Shown piece by piece: positions 25,945 to 34,076 of a stretch of 64,000 nt of DNA. This DNA comes from Veillonella criceti. GTDB taxonomy: Bacteria > Bacillota > Negativicutes > Veillonellales > Veillonellaceae. Below the pieces are notes generated by a model. That model saw nothing but the letters and a program-made list of their open reading frames with translations. It was not told where the DNA came from and made no database searches. Location of the stretch: positions 1,023,501 through 1,087,500 of the forward strand of contig NZ_UHIO01000001.1 of assembly GCF_900460315.1 (NCBI RefSeq), in the 5' to 3' direction. Position numbers and translations under genes: made by a program. The stretch's first letter is position 1; every line of letters begins with the position of its first letter.

Positions 25945-26484
25945 CTATTTATTTAAAACACTGTCATCATAGTCAAATTTATCATAATAGTGTGTAAACA
26001 TATTATCATTCTTTGTTCTATCTTTAATTTCTTGTTCTTTTAATGGTCGTAAATCTTGTAGTTTGTTATTAAATTCTTTATCATCGGTATATTTTGTATA
26101 AACTACATTATCAATTGTAATTGTTTTTTCTTCTTCATTATATACATAAGTTGCTTCTTCAGTAATTAATTTATTCTTATTAATATGACCTTCTTCATTT
26201 TTTGAGTTTTTAATTAATGTGTTTAAATATTCAATGTGAATATCATTAGAAAATCTTTGTCTTGATTCTTTACTAATTTTATCTTGATAGGAGTAAACAT
26301 CAGATTTAATAACCATTTGTTTGTCTTTTTTAGGTTGAATATCTAATACCGTTACATTTGTTTTAGGATTCTTTGTTATCCATTTTCCTGTAAAGTTATC
26401 ACTTTCAGAAGAGCCACAACCTGCTATAGCCAGCACTAATACAGACATAATAACCATTAGAATTAATTTAGATAGTTTCGTCAT
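25945..26484 (-). CDS. Element B lipoprotein, unknown function
   Basis: 179 residues from 26484 (MTKLSKLILMVIMSV), the start with GGGG upstream; a longer reading adds nine unlikely residues. The lipobox IAGC places the lipidated Cys at 23, the same position as in element A's lipoprotein. FTGKWITKNPKTNVTVLDI aligns with the VGQWIKEE region of the partner. The C-terminal EIKDRTKNDNMFTHYYDKFD also aligns. Immediately downstream (61 bases) of the secreted-protein gene. Confidence 0.75.
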   Translation of the reverse strand: MTKLSKLILMVIMSVLVLAIAGCGSSESDNFTGKWITKNPKTNVTVLDIQPKKDKQMVIKSDVYSYQDKISKESRQRFSNDIHIEYLNTLIKNSKNEEGHINKNKLITEEATYVYNEEEKTITIDNVVYTKYTDDKEFNNKLQDLRPLKEQEIKDRTKNDNMFTHYYDKFDYDDSVLNK

Positions 26485-26545
26485 AACACTAACCCCATTT
26501 CTTAAATACATTGAAAGTTTTTAAATTATTAAAATAGTAATTGAT

Positions 26546-27160
26546 TTAACTGCGATCAGTTCTGTCTATAGCAAAATAACCTTCTTGAACTACGTCAAAT
26601 TTTTGCTTTTTGACATTCCATTCTAAGTAATACCTATAATCTTGATTAGTTTTCGAATCATTTAAAAACAACATCAATTGATTAGGATTAAGTGAATTAA
26701 TCTCTATGCCTGCAAATCCAGGTGCAGTAGCACCAAATGGGTCTTTGAAGTCATATAAATTGATATAATCTACAAGACGATTTTCTTTTGCATCAAATCC
26801 TACAAGCGTTACATATAAATTGTCACGATTGTCTGTATTTTGTAAATAAAGAAAAATATCATAAAAATTCTTTTGTGTAACAGTATCATAGTAAGATGCT
26901 ATAGTTACCATTCCATGTTTAAAAGTTGGGAATATTCTTTGTAAAACTTGTCTGTTATTAATCTTTATAGTTAAGGTTTGTCCAATAAAAGAAGCATCTA
27001 TAGATCCATCCATAGATTTTAGATTGCCAGGTGCCTCTTTAACTGGATAATCAAATCTCATAAAGGTTTTAGAGCCCATAGATTCAAAGGCTGCATTGGC
27101 TGGAGTATATAAAGACAATAAACAAATGAACATGACTATAATTCTTATAAACAGCTTCAT
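26546..27160 (-). CDS. Element B secreted protein, unknown function
   Basis: 204 residues, the same length as the element A protein and roughly 70 percent identical by eye. Signal peptide about 1-24 (ending ANAA). Conserved blocks GSKTFMRFDYPVKEAPGNLK, VLQRIFPTFKHGMVTIASYY and INLYDFKDPFGATAPGFAGI. RBS AAAGGGGGAATT. The unit with its lipoprotein is the only cargo shared by both elements, so it is probably selected. Confidence 0.75.
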   Translation of the reverse strand: MKLFIRIIVMFICLLSLYTPANAAFESMGSKTFMRFDYPVKEAPGNLKSMDGSIDASFIGQTLTIKINNRQVLQRIFPTFKHGMVTIASYYDTVTQKNFYDIFLYLQNTDNRDNLYVTLVGFDAKENRLVDYINLYDFKDPFGATAPGFAGIEINSLNPNQLMLFLNDSKTNQDYRYYLEWNVKKQKFDVVQEGYFAIDRTDRS

Positions 27161-27265
27161 GTAATTCCCCCTTTTATAATTACCTTTGCTCCTTAGATAT
27201 AAAACTGATTGTTAAAAGTTATATGTTTAAGGTGATACCAAATTCATCTCATCTTTAAGATAGCG

Positions 27266-27317
27266 AAAAAAACACCTTTTGTAAAGTTGAAATTTATCTT
27301 ACAAAAAGTGTTTTTTT
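27266..27317. terminator. Hairpin between the MmeI-like remnant and the secreted-protein operon
   Basis: AAACACCTTTTGTAAAG pairs with CTTACAAAAAGTGTTT; poly-A and poly-T flank both sides. A degenerate copy lies at the matching place in element A (about 24825-24875). Confidence 0.6.
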
Positions 27318-27359
27318 ATTTTCTAAAAAGAGAAAAACGTTTATAAGAAATTTAAATTT

Positions 27360-27803
27360 TTATTGTTTTATATAATTTCTATATAATTTCATTAGCTCTA
27401 TAATACACTCTGTTTCTGATAGCTCTCTCCAATTCCACCCATATGCTTCCATTACTGCTTTATTATTTTCTTGATGGGCTTTACGCAAATCAACTGGCAT
27501 AATATTATCATCATATAAATCAGCAAGAGTAGAGTCTGTATACTTCTCTCTAACTTCAAGTATTTTTTTGCCGTTGTTTTTATTTTTTCATAAACAGATG
27601 AATTAAACTTAGGCCATGGGAAATTATTGTAAACTATTTGAATAGAATATCTATAGCTAGTTCCCATTCTTCCTACAACAACTCTCATTCAAGCCATATG
27701 AACATTAGAAAGCATAATGCCAAAATGAAAAAGTGATGCATTAGGAATAAACGATGCTCCGTTACTAATGATAGTATTAGGAGTTAAGTATCCAATAGTA
27801 AAG
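27360..27803 (-). pseudogene. C-terminal remnant of an MmeI-like (type IIG) methyltransferase
   Basis: On the minus strand: FTIGYLTPNTIISNGASFIP, NASLFHFGIMLSNVHMA, a TGA stop (27689-27691) where the family has Trp, MRVVVGRMGTSYRYSIQIVY then NNFPWPKFN, a frameshift near 27590, and ILEVREKYTDSTLADLYDDN with MPVDLRKAHQENNKAVMEAY to the natural end. This is the target-recognition and tail region of class I SAM-dependent MmeI/BrxX-like DNA methyltransferases. Everything N-terminal of it is gone and the XRE gene abuts. A dead restriction-modification gene. Confidence 0.8.
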
Positions 27804-27804
27804 T

Positions 27805-28674
27805 TTATTCAGATAAGAGTTTTTTTAAATGCTCCCGCTGTTTTTTTATTTCTAACTCTACTTGTTGTTTATGCTCATTTAGCGATTCATAAAAATTTAA
27901 GTAATATTGTTGACTAATAGATTGTCTCTCATTTATATCTAAACTTAGCCATATTTTTATTTGTGATTCTAAAAATGGATCGTAACATGCATACAATTTA
28001 CAGCCATAAGCTAACGGAGAAATATATAGTCTGATAATTCTATCATTATCTAATTTTAATGCCAATATATTTTTTCCAGTTGTAGGCCATGATTTTGCTT
28101 GCCCTAACCATGAAGCATGATTTAATTGTTGATATAATTCAACAAGAAGCGGATAACCTTCTAATACTAGAGTTAAATCGCCAGGCTGTTCTTGCCTTCC
28201 TAAAATATCATTCTTGTTAAGAACAGGAATTTTATTAAATATTTTTTCAAAATGGTGAGAAATAATTCCACCGTATTTTGAATTTAACAATAGAAAATTA
28301 GTTGCTACCTCTGGTACTTCGGGGATAACTCCCGTATTCATTACTTGGTTAAATGAAATTATTACGAGTCCTGCCAATGCTTCAAACTCTTCGATATTTT
28401 TTTCTGAAAAAATATATTGTAGTGTATGAGGAGTGCCTTTAAGTACCCATTCTGTATAAAACAAAGTACTTAAAGGCAACTCTGTTAATTGTTCGATGGA
28501 GCAATTTAGCTTGCTAGCAATATTTAATACTAAATCTAAATTAGGTTTTGAAATTTCTCTTTCATAAGCAGATACTTGAGCTTTAGTAATTCCTAAAACT
28601 TTAGCGAAATCGCCTTGTTTTAAATTATAAAGGTCTCTTATGTATTTTAAATTATCACTAAATCTGGTATCCAT
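27805..28674 (-). CDS. XRE-family repressor of element B
   Basis: 289 residues from 28674 (MDTRFSDNLKYIRDLYNLK), selected by AGGAGGGG upstream. Residues about 6-60 are a classical helix-turn-helix (LKQGDFAKVLGITKAQVSAY, then EREISKPNLDLVLNIASKL). The long C-terminal part (65-289) is not a LexA-like peptidase and I do not recognise it; its last 25 residues are a charged coiled coil. It is divergent from the small excisionase-like gene at 28787 across 112 bases, the layout of a lysogeny-type switch. Probably holds the element's excision and transfer genes off. Confidence 0.8.
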   Translation of the reverse strand: MDTRFSDNLKYIRDLYNLKQGDFAKVLGITKAQVSAYEREISKPNLDLVLNIASKLNCSIEQLTELPLSTLFYTEWVLKGTPHTLQYIFSEKNIEEFEALAGLVIISFNQVMNTGVIPEVPEVATNFLLLNSKYGGIISHHFEKIFNKIPVLNKNDILGRQEQPGDLTLVLEGYPLLVELYQQLNHASWLGQAKSWPTTGKNILALKLDNDRIIRLYISPLAYGCKLYACYDPFLESQIKIWLSLDINERQSISQQYYLNFYESLNEHKQQVELEIKKQREHLKKLLSE

Positions 28675-28728
28675 AACCCCTCCTGAATCATATTTTTTAT
28701 TAAAAAACATTTTTTTTATGATTTTACG

Positions 28729-28757
28729 TTGACTTTATTATATTTTTATCATATCAT
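28729..28757 (+). promoter_or_regulatory. Promoter in the divergent repressor region
   Basis: -35 TTGACT (28729-28734), 17 bases, -10 TATCAT (28752-28757), reading toward 28787. Overlapping AT-rich palindromic sequence around 28740-28765 could hold the repressor operators. Confidence 0.6.
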
Positions 28758-28786
28758 AATATATATAAAGAGGAAAGGAGAATACC

Positions 28787-28954
28787 ATGGAAAAACGATT
28801 TATGACTATCAAAGAAGCAGCACAAATTTTCTTTGAAGGGAAAATTTCTGTTGCGTCGCTTTATCGATTAATCGAAACGGGAGAAATCCCTGCTATTCGT
28901 ATCGGTAAAAAGTATTTATTAAATGTTACTACCATGCAAGAAAAATATGGATAA
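28787..28954 (+). CDS. Excisionase-like HTH protein (55 residues)
   Basis: Starts MEKRFMTIKEAAQIFF after GGAAAGGAG. It is a MerR-like winged helix of the excisionase (HTH_17) type: TIKEAAQIF...VASLYRLIETGEIPAIRIGK. The one-residue insertion FFEGKIS in the helix-turn-helix turn is typical of excisionases in Firmicutes integrative elements. It is first after the repressor switch. A second, similar protein (32556) sits next to the integrase, so one of them may regulate rather than excise. Confidence 0.75.
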   Translation: MEKRFMTIKEAAQIFFEGKISVASLYRLIETGEIPAIRIGKKYLLNVTTMQEKYG

Positions 28955-29026
28955 AAAAAGCTCATTTCAGCGGCAACTGAAATGAGCATGCAAAATATCT
29001 GCTCGCGCAAACAAGAGACCTTTTGC
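28951..29026 (-). ncRNA. Predicted small RNA antisense to the excisionase mRNA tail
   Basis: A minus-strand promoter (29033-29062) predicts a start near 29026. The roughly 75-base transcript has an outer stem ATGCAAAA/TTTTGCAT (29019-29026 and 28989-28996 region) and ends in a perfect terminator hairpin GCTCATTTCAG/CTGAAATGAGC (28960-28987) followed by seven T. No peptide fits. It is fully complementary to the 3' untranslated part of the excisionase-like mRNA that runs to the terminator at 29149. Confidence 0.55.
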
Positions 29027-29032
29027 ATCACC

Positions 29033-29062
29033 AGTATACAATAATTCTAGATGGTGTTGCAA
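29033..29062 (-). promoter_or_regulatory. Promoter of the predicted small RNA
   Basis: On the minus strand: -35 TTGCAA (29057-29062), 18 bases, -10 TATACT (29033-29038). Confidence 0.5.
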
Positions 29063-29088
29063 GGGTTGATTATATCCTTGCACACATA

Positions 29089-29149
29089 AGGTGTGCTAGC
29101 CTATTCAAATTATTCTTATTGAATAGGTGTTTTTAGCACACCTTTTTTT
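29089..29149 (+). terminator. Nested terminator upstream of the primase gene
   Basis: Outer stem AGGTGTGCTA/TAGCACACCT and inner stem CCTATTCAA/TTGAATAGG, followed by seven T. It ends plus-strand transcription from the repressor switch region. The remaining 100 bases to the primase start are AT-rich with two ATCACTAG repeats. Confidence 0.85.
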
Positions 29150-29254
29150 GCGCCTTTTTTTAGCAATTTTACTAATCACTAGTGGAAATCACTAGGCATT
29201 GAGTAACGAATACTTTTACTTACATTAAAAAATAAAATTTAAAGGAGCACTTTT

Positions 29255-30232
29255 ATGATTAATGCTAATATTACAAAAAATAACTTAAAGATTGTTTCTA
29301 CATATTTATATGAATATTTAAAGTTAAAAGGTATTGAATCTTTTAAAAAGAATTCATACAGATGTTTAAACCCTGCCCATAAAGATACACATCCTTCTAT
29401 GTTTTTATTTAAAGGGTCTGATAGTGGAAAGCTTCATTTAAAATGTCAATCTTGTGGTTGTTCAATGGATATATTTAATACGGTTGAAGTAATTGATAAA
29501 ATTAAAGGCCTAAAAAATCAATATGCTTATATTTGTAATTTATTTCAGATTGACCTATTAAATCCTTTACCATCAAGGGACTATGCTAATTTATGTATTA
29601 CAAAACAAAAATCAGAAGAAGAAATAATTAAGTATATACAGCAATGTCATAATTCATCATTAAGGAGAGATTATTGGCAACAAAGAAATATACCGACAGT
29701 TTTACAAGATGAATATAATCTAGGTTTTGATAAAAATGATAATGCTTTAGTAATTCCTATAGGCTCAGGATGTTTGAAGCGTTTTATTAATCCCAAAGGC
29801 CCCAAATATAAACGATCAGTGGGATTAAGGGAAAATTTTATATCTCATAATCTTAACAATAATATGCCGATTATAATTACTGAAGGAGAAATTGATGCTC
29901 TTTCAATATTAGCTTGTGGGTATCCTAATGTAATTTCTACAGGAGGAATAGCCAATCTCAATCATATATTTAGTCAATTAGTATCTACATCTAAATTAAT
30001 ACCTATTATTGCAACTGATAATGATGTAGCAGGGAAAAATGCTTATGTAGATTTGATACATCTATGCGTTAAGAATAATTGGAACAGTCCTGACTTTTTT
30101 TGGAATCATGTAGAGGATTGTAATATTCTACCTCAACACTATAAACAAATAAAAGATATTAATGAATTTCTACAAAAAGATAAAACTTTACTAGAAAGTA
30201 TCTTAACAATTATAGCAAGGAGATTAGATTAA
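29255..30232 (+). CDS. DNA primase-like protein (CHC2 zinc finger plus Toprim)
   Basis: 325 residues, RBS AAAGGAGC. The CHC2-type zinc finger uses Cys37, His42, Cys64 and Cys67 (CLNPAHKDTHPSM, KCQSCGCSMD). The Toprim domain follows at about 205-290: IIITEGEIDALSIL with catalytic Glu and IATDNDVAGKNAY with the DxD-like acidic pair. No helicase domain. It would prime lagging-strand synthesis of the element after transfer or in a circular form. First gene of the transfer operon. Confidence 0.82.
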   Translation: MINANITKNNLKIVSTYLYEYLKLKGIESFKKNSYRCLNPAHKDTHPSMFLFKGSDSGKLHLKCQSCGCSMDIFNTVEVIDKIKGLKNQYAYICNLFQIDLLNPLPSRDYANLCITKQKSEEEIIKYIQQCHNSSLRRDYWQQRNIPTVLQDEYNLGFDKNDNALVIPIGSGCLKRFINPKGPKYKRSVGLRENFISHNLNNNMPIIITEGEIDALSILACGYPNVISTGGIANLNHIFSQLVSTSKLIPIIATDNDVAGKNAYVDLIHLCVKNNWNSPDFFWNHVEDCNILPQHYKQIKDINEFLQKDKTLLESILTIIARRLD

Positions 30233-30234
30233 AT

Positions 30235-30480
30235 ATGAAAAAACTAACAGATTCTGAGTTAAGTAAAAAGATTAGCAAATTAAATCAAGAACTTAATCGT
30301 TTGCAAGAGCAAAAAAAGGAACGAGAAAATACCCGAAAAATAAAACTTGCCGAGTATATAGAAAAAGAATATAACATTACATCTATTATAGAGTTTGAAA
30401 CGTATTTTAAATCATTTAATCGAGCTAACTCACCCCATAGTAATGAAATCTACACCGCGCCCTCTCCCTATGAGGAATAA
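30235..30480 (+). CDS. Small coiled-coil protein of the transfer operon
   Basis: 81 residues, two bases after the primase stop, so translationally coupled. Residues 3-40 form a basic/acidic coiled coil (LSKKISKLNQELNRLQEQKK). The end is Ser/Pro-rich. No known family. A role with the primase or relaxosome is inferred from position only. Confidence 0.65.
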   Translation: MKKLTDSELSKKISKLNQELNRLQEQKKERENTRKIKLAEYIEKEYNITSIIEFETYFKSFNRANSPHSNEIYTAPSPYEE

Positions 30481-30529
30481 GAGCGTGAGTCAGCTCTATA
30501 ATATGATTGCATGTTTTATATTTTCGGTA

Positions 30530-30612
30530 CGAACCATACTATTTGTCCGTACAACTCTTGTTGCACGTCAAATAGATGGTTCGTCTCCGACGGGCAGGGA
30601 TAAATCCCTTGC
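30530..30612 (+). other. oriT: Putative origin of transfer (oriT)
   Basis: In the 150-base non-coding gap before mobC lies a long hairpin: CGAACCAT-CTATTTG (30530-30545) pairs with CAAATAG-TGGTTCG (30569-30583), extended inward by CAAC/GTTG. It is followed by a second inverted repeat, GCAGGGAT/ATCCCTTGC (30595-30612). An imperfect inverted repeat directly upstream of the mobilisation genes is the normal place and shape of oriT. The nick site cannot be identified. Confidence 0.6.
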
Positions 30613-30633
30613 AACCCAAAAAAGGAGCCACAT

Positions 30634-30960
30634 ATGAGCAATAAACGTTGTAAACGAATTGAAATGAGGCTCACTGAAGAGGAATTTATTGTAATAAAAC
30701 AATTAGCTAATAAAGCCAATATGACTGTAACACAATTCCTCTTAAAAGCAGCATTCAACTTACCTATTACAATATATGAAATTGACAATGTCAAAGATAT
30801 TTTAAAGCCTTTATTAGGTCTTCAACGGCACTATAACAATATTCGCTTTAGCTTACAAAAGACTAATCAAATAACTTCAATTATAACGCCTAATATAGAA
30901 AAGGAGATACATTCATTATGGCAATTGTTAGCGCAGGCAAAGGAAGTAAAAGTGCCTTAG
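30634..30960 (+). CDS. mobC: MobC-like relaxosome accessory protein
   Basis: 108 residues, RBS AAAGGAGCC. A ribbon-helix-helix N-terminus (KRCKRIEMRLTEEEFIVIKQ, then ANKANMTVTQFLLKAAF) followed by helices is the MobC/plasmid mobilisation pattern. Its 3' end overlaps the relaxase start by 43 bases in another frame. It would bind oriT and help the relaxase nick. Confidence 0.8.
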   Translation: MSNKRCKRIEMRLTEEEFIVIKQLANKANMTVTQFLLKAAFNLPITIYEIDNVKDILKPLLGLQRHYNNIRFSLQKTNQITSIITPNIEKEIHSLWQLLAQAKEVKVP

Positions 30961-31829
30961 GTAGTATGAAATATGTTGTCTTTGAAAAAAAGTCATCTAA
31001 CAAAAGAGCTAAACTTGTTGCTGGTATAAATTGCTCGGCTAATTATAAAGATGCTGCTAATGATTTTAAACAAATACTAAATATATATAAAAATAGAGGT
31101 CATCGAGAAGCCCACCATATGGTACTATCCTTCTCTGAGAACGAATCTGCTCAGTTTAGTAAAAAAGAACTAATGCAGAAAGCAATGGAAATAACAAAGC
31201 ATACATTCCCTAATCATCAAGTATGGCTAGGTTTACATGATGATACAGATCATACACATGTTCATTTAATCATCAATGCAGTTGATTTAGAAACAGGCAA
31301 AAAACTTCAAATCGCGGGCAGAAAAGGTATGCATGACATTATGAATAAAGTGCAAGAAAAAGCGAAAGAATTAAATTTAGATGACAATATGATTGTGGGT
31401 AAACAAAAGCAGCGAAATAGAGGTGATATTCATACACGAAATCCAGTAGAAAAGAAACTTCTAGAGAGCAATAATTCTTGGAAGAAGAATTTAGTATTAG
31501 CAGTTATTGACTCTTTAGAGCAATCTAATTCTTTAAACTCTTTTATTATGAATTGCTCAAATAACGGAGTAGGTTGTCAATGGAGTACTAAGCGACAAAA
31601 TGTAACCTTTTATTTACTTTCTAGTCCTTCAAAAAAAGCTCGTGCTAGTAATTTATCTAAGACATTTACATTACCTGAACTTAAATCTAAAGATTCTATC
31701 TTACATCATTTAAATATCAATTATACAAAACAAATAGAAACACAAATCAAATCGCTCCCTGTAAGAGAGATGGAAAAAAAGCACCCCAAAATTATCATTA
31801 CTAAATCTAAAGGAGATCTAAGCTTATGA
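30918..31829 (+). CDS. MobA/VirD2-type relaxase
   Basis: 303 residues; AAAGGAGA precedes the start inside mobC. The relaxase three-histidine motif is HDDTDHTHVHLIINAVD near residue 110, and HHMVLSFSENE near residue 70 is motif II. Tyr candidates for the nicking residue lie in the first 60 residues (MKYVVFEKK, NYKDAAND). The C-terminal third is a basic, less conserved domain. It is shorter than most plasmid relaxases, with no primase or helicase domain. It would nick the element at oriT and lead the strand into a helper's conjugation pore. Confidence 0.85.
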   Translation: MAIVSAGKGSKSALGSMKYVVFEKKSSNKRAKLVAGINCSANYKDAANDFKQILNIYKNRGHREAHHMVLSFSENESAQFSKKELMQKAMEITKHTFPNHQVWLGLHDDTDHTHVHLIINAVDLETGKKLQIAGRKGMHDIMNKVQEKAKELNLDDNMIVGKQKQRNRGDIHTRNPVEKKLLESNNSWKKNLVLAVIDSLEQSNSLNSFIMNCSNNGVGCQWSTKRQNVTFYLLSSPSKKARASNLSKTFTLPELKSKDSILHHLNINYTKQIETQIKSLPVREMEKKHPKIIITKSKGDLSL

Positions 31830-32566
31830 ATATTTTGAACGAAAGTAGAGATTTAAGAAACTCACAAAAACGTGACCAAAGTTTTTATTTGAAATCAAAA
31901 AGAGATAGCAAAATAAATCCAGAAAACATCCCAACATCTAATACTACATCTAATAATTTGGTTAATCTATCGCTTAATGCAGTAGAAAATACATTAGGAC
32001 AACCTTTAAATGGTTTATTACAAAAGCAAATTGTTACTAGTAATGAGTTTAATATCTTAATTAATGTAATGATTGCAACACAAAATGAGACTTTAAATGC
32101 AATTAGAAATCTTACTACAGCAGCTGGGAAGATGGAGGATATGACAAGACATTTTGGAAAAGACGTCACAAAAATCAGTCAAGTTCAAGATAAAACGCTC
32201 GAAACAATAAATAAAACAGTATCTGATTATAATAGTAATATTAGACAAACACTTCTTAATCAAGAAGAAAATCTAAATGAAACCTTAGTTAATGCAATAC
32301 AAGAAAAAATAAGAAGCTCTGAGTATAAACTGTCCTCACTTAGTGAAGCTATAAATAATAACTTCTTTTATGGCTTTATCTCTATACTTATAGTAATCGC
32401 TATTCTTGTAGGTTTTAGCTATTTCACAATTCCTAAACTGAACAACTTAAATAATAATATGTATACAATTACACAAATACAAAAAGGCGATTTAAAATAT
32501 TGGTTTGATGAATCTAACCACATTTTATATAAGAAAACTTTAGAGGAGTTAAATAATGGAAAATAA
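31826..32566 (+). CDS. Membrane-anchored coiled-coil protein of the mobilisation operon
   Basis: 246 residues, overlapping the relaxase by four bases. A polar N-terminus is followed by a helical region (about 55-170) rich in heptads (ETLNAIRNLTTAAGKMEDMT, LLNQEENLNETLVNAIQEKI), a single transmembrane helix at about 178-200 (FYGFISILIVIAILVGFSYF), and a 45-residue tail. Similar membrane proteins follow mobA genes in small mobilizable plasmids (MbeB/MobB-like), so it may dock the relaxosome at the coupling protein. Family assignment is inference. Confidence 0.65.
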   Translation: MNILNESRDLRNSQKRDQSFYLKSKRDSKINPENIPTSNTTSNNLVNLSLNAVENTLGQPLNGLLQKQIVTSNEFNILINVMIATQNETLNAIRNLTTAAGKMEDMTRHFGKDVTKISQVQDKTLETINKTVSDYNSNIRQTLLNQEENLNETLVNAIQEKIRSSEYKLSSLSEAINNNFFYGFISILIVIAILVGFSYFTIPKLNNLNNNMYTITQIQKGDLKYWFDESNHILYKKTLEELNNGK

Positions 32567-32741
32567 ATGGCTTACAGTGAATGAAGTTGCTTCATATTTA
32601 GGTATATCTCGAACTGCCGTTATTAATGCTATAAAAAGAAAAGAATTAAAATCAATTACCTTAGGTCATCGAATTTTGATTAAAGGTTCCGATTTTTCAG
32701 ACTTTTTAAATGCTGCTTATATTACAAAGGAGAGTAAATGA
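32556..32741 (+). CDS. xis: Excisionase (HTH_17, 61 residues)
   Basis: KWLTVNEVASYLGISRTAVI and INAIKRKELKSITLGHRILI are the MerR/excisionase-type winged helix. It overlaps the preceding gene by 11 bases and the integrase by four, so excisionase and integrase are made together. Confidence 0.82.
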   Translation: MENKWLTVNEVASYLGISRTAVINAIKRKELKSITLGHRILIKGSDFSDFLNAAYITKESK

Positions 32742-33943
32742 GACGAAGAAGTAATGGTGAAGGCAGCATATATCATAATAAAAAGCGTAATATGTACGAA
32801 TTAAGAATCACTTACACTGATCCGTTGGGTATAAAAAAACGAAAAGCATTTTATGGAAAAACGATAAAAGAAGTAAAAGAAAATTGTAGCAAATGGAAAG
32901 AAAATAATCTTAATTTTGATAATATTGTATATAAAAACCCTTTGGTAAAAGATTGGATTGTAGAATGGCTAGAGACCTATGTAAAAAATACTGTAAGACC
33001 ATCTACATATGAAAAATACAAGTGTTGCCTTAATCCAATAAAAGATTTTTTTGGTGATAAACATTTAAATAATCTAGATCCTACTTCATTACAACACTTT
33101 TTTAATCGTGAGCTTAAAAGTGGAGGTAAAAATAAAAAAGGGCTTTCAACATTAACTATTAGAAATCAAAGGCGCTATCTTTCTTCCTGTATAGATACTG
33201 CAATTAAGTTAGAGTTAATAACCAAAAATCCAGTTAAATTAACTAAACCTCCCAAAATAAAAAAGAAAGAAATAGAACCATTAACTATTGAAGAATGTAA
33301 AAAAATCATTAACCTTGCATATAATAATGTCCAAGCTATGATTAATCAAAATAAACTTGGGGATATGATGTCTGCTGAGGATTTATATATAGGTGTATAT
33401 ATAGCCATAGAAACAGGAATGCGCCTAGGAGAGCTTATGGCTTTACGATGGAATGACGTTATAAATGATATTATGGATAATGAATATATTATAGTGCAAC
33501 GCTCCAAATCTAAAATCAAAGAACAAGATATTACTAGAACTAAAACTGGCTTAGGTCGAAAAATACAAATTAGTAATTCTTTAAGTGTTGCCTTAAAGAA
33601 GCATTTTAAAATACAAAAAGCTTACATAAAAGAAGTTAATCAATTATACAATGATCAAAATTATATTATTGGTGGACTATTTGGAAATGGATATAGTCAT
33701 AGTCATTATAGCTCTAGAAAATTCAAAAAATTACTCAAACAAGCTAATATCGAACGCCGAGTACGATTTCATGACTTACGCCATACTCATGCTACCTTAC
33801 TTTTATTAGCAGGTGTCAATCCTAAAATTGTTCAAGAACGTTTAGGTCATGCAAGTATTGATATGACGCTAGACACATATTCTCATTTAACTTTAGCTAA
33901 TCAGTCGGTAGCTGTTAATGTTTTAGATAAATTTAATATTTAA
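32738..33943 (+). CDS. int: Tyrosine site-specific integrase
   Basis: 401 residues, Tn916/phage type. N-terminal arm-binding domain (GEGSIYHNKKRNMYELRIT), a SAM-like core-binding domain (about 65-165), and the catalytic domain with Arg in IETGMRLGELMALRW, HDLRH and HTHATLLLLAG, GHASIDMTLDTYSHL with the nucleophile Tyr. RBS AAAGGAG. It recombines the tRNA-Arg 3' half copies at 25581 and 39504, and perhaps 22441. In this element the gene is internal rather than next to an attachment site, 5.6 kb from the tRNA. Confidence 0.93.
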   Translation: MRRRSNGEGSIYHNKKRNMYELRITYTDPLGIKKRKAFYGKTIKEVKENCSKWKENNLNFDNIVYKNPLVKDWIVEWLETYVKNTVRPSTYEKYKCCLNPIKDFFGDKHLNNLDPTSLQHFFNRELKSGGKNKKGLSTLTIRNQRRYLSSCIDTAIKLELITKNPVKLTKPPKIKKKEIEPLTIEECKKIINLAYNNVQAMINQNKLGDMMSAEDLYIGVYIAIETGMRLGELMALRWNDVINDIMDNEYIIVQRSKSKIKEQDITRTKTGLGRKIQISNSLSVALKKHFKIQKAYIKEVNQLYNDQNYIIGGLFGNGYSHSHYSSRKFKKLLKQANIERRVRFHDLRHTHATLLLLAGVNPKIVQERLGHASIDMTLDTYSHLTLANQSVAVNVLDKFNI

Positions 33944-33994
33944 AAGACTATAAACCAGTTTTGCAAGAACATACTTTCGATTAAATTAAGGATA

Positions 33995-34003
33995 TGATAT
34001 AAT
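33995..34003 (+). promoter_or_regulatory. Extended -10 promoter of the HTH-methyltransferase gene
   Basis: TGA followed by TATAAT, about 75 bases before the start. The long AT-rich leader could hold the autoregulatory site of the methyltransferase's HTH domain. Confidence 0.55.
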
Positions 34004-34076
34004 ATAAAAAATAGAATTATATAGTTATAAGGCTAAAATTTATTACTAATTAAATATTAATACTGGAGTAAACACA

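Noticed and set aside
27452-27688. A 78-residue protein starting MRVVVGRMG
   Set aside because: It begins right after a nonsense codon in the MmeI-like remnant and ends past a frameshift; not a real gene.
30395-30637. 80-codon frame through the putative oriT, and the opposite 92-codon frame
   Set aside because: Both cross the inverted repeats, overlap better-supported genes and lack ribosome sites.
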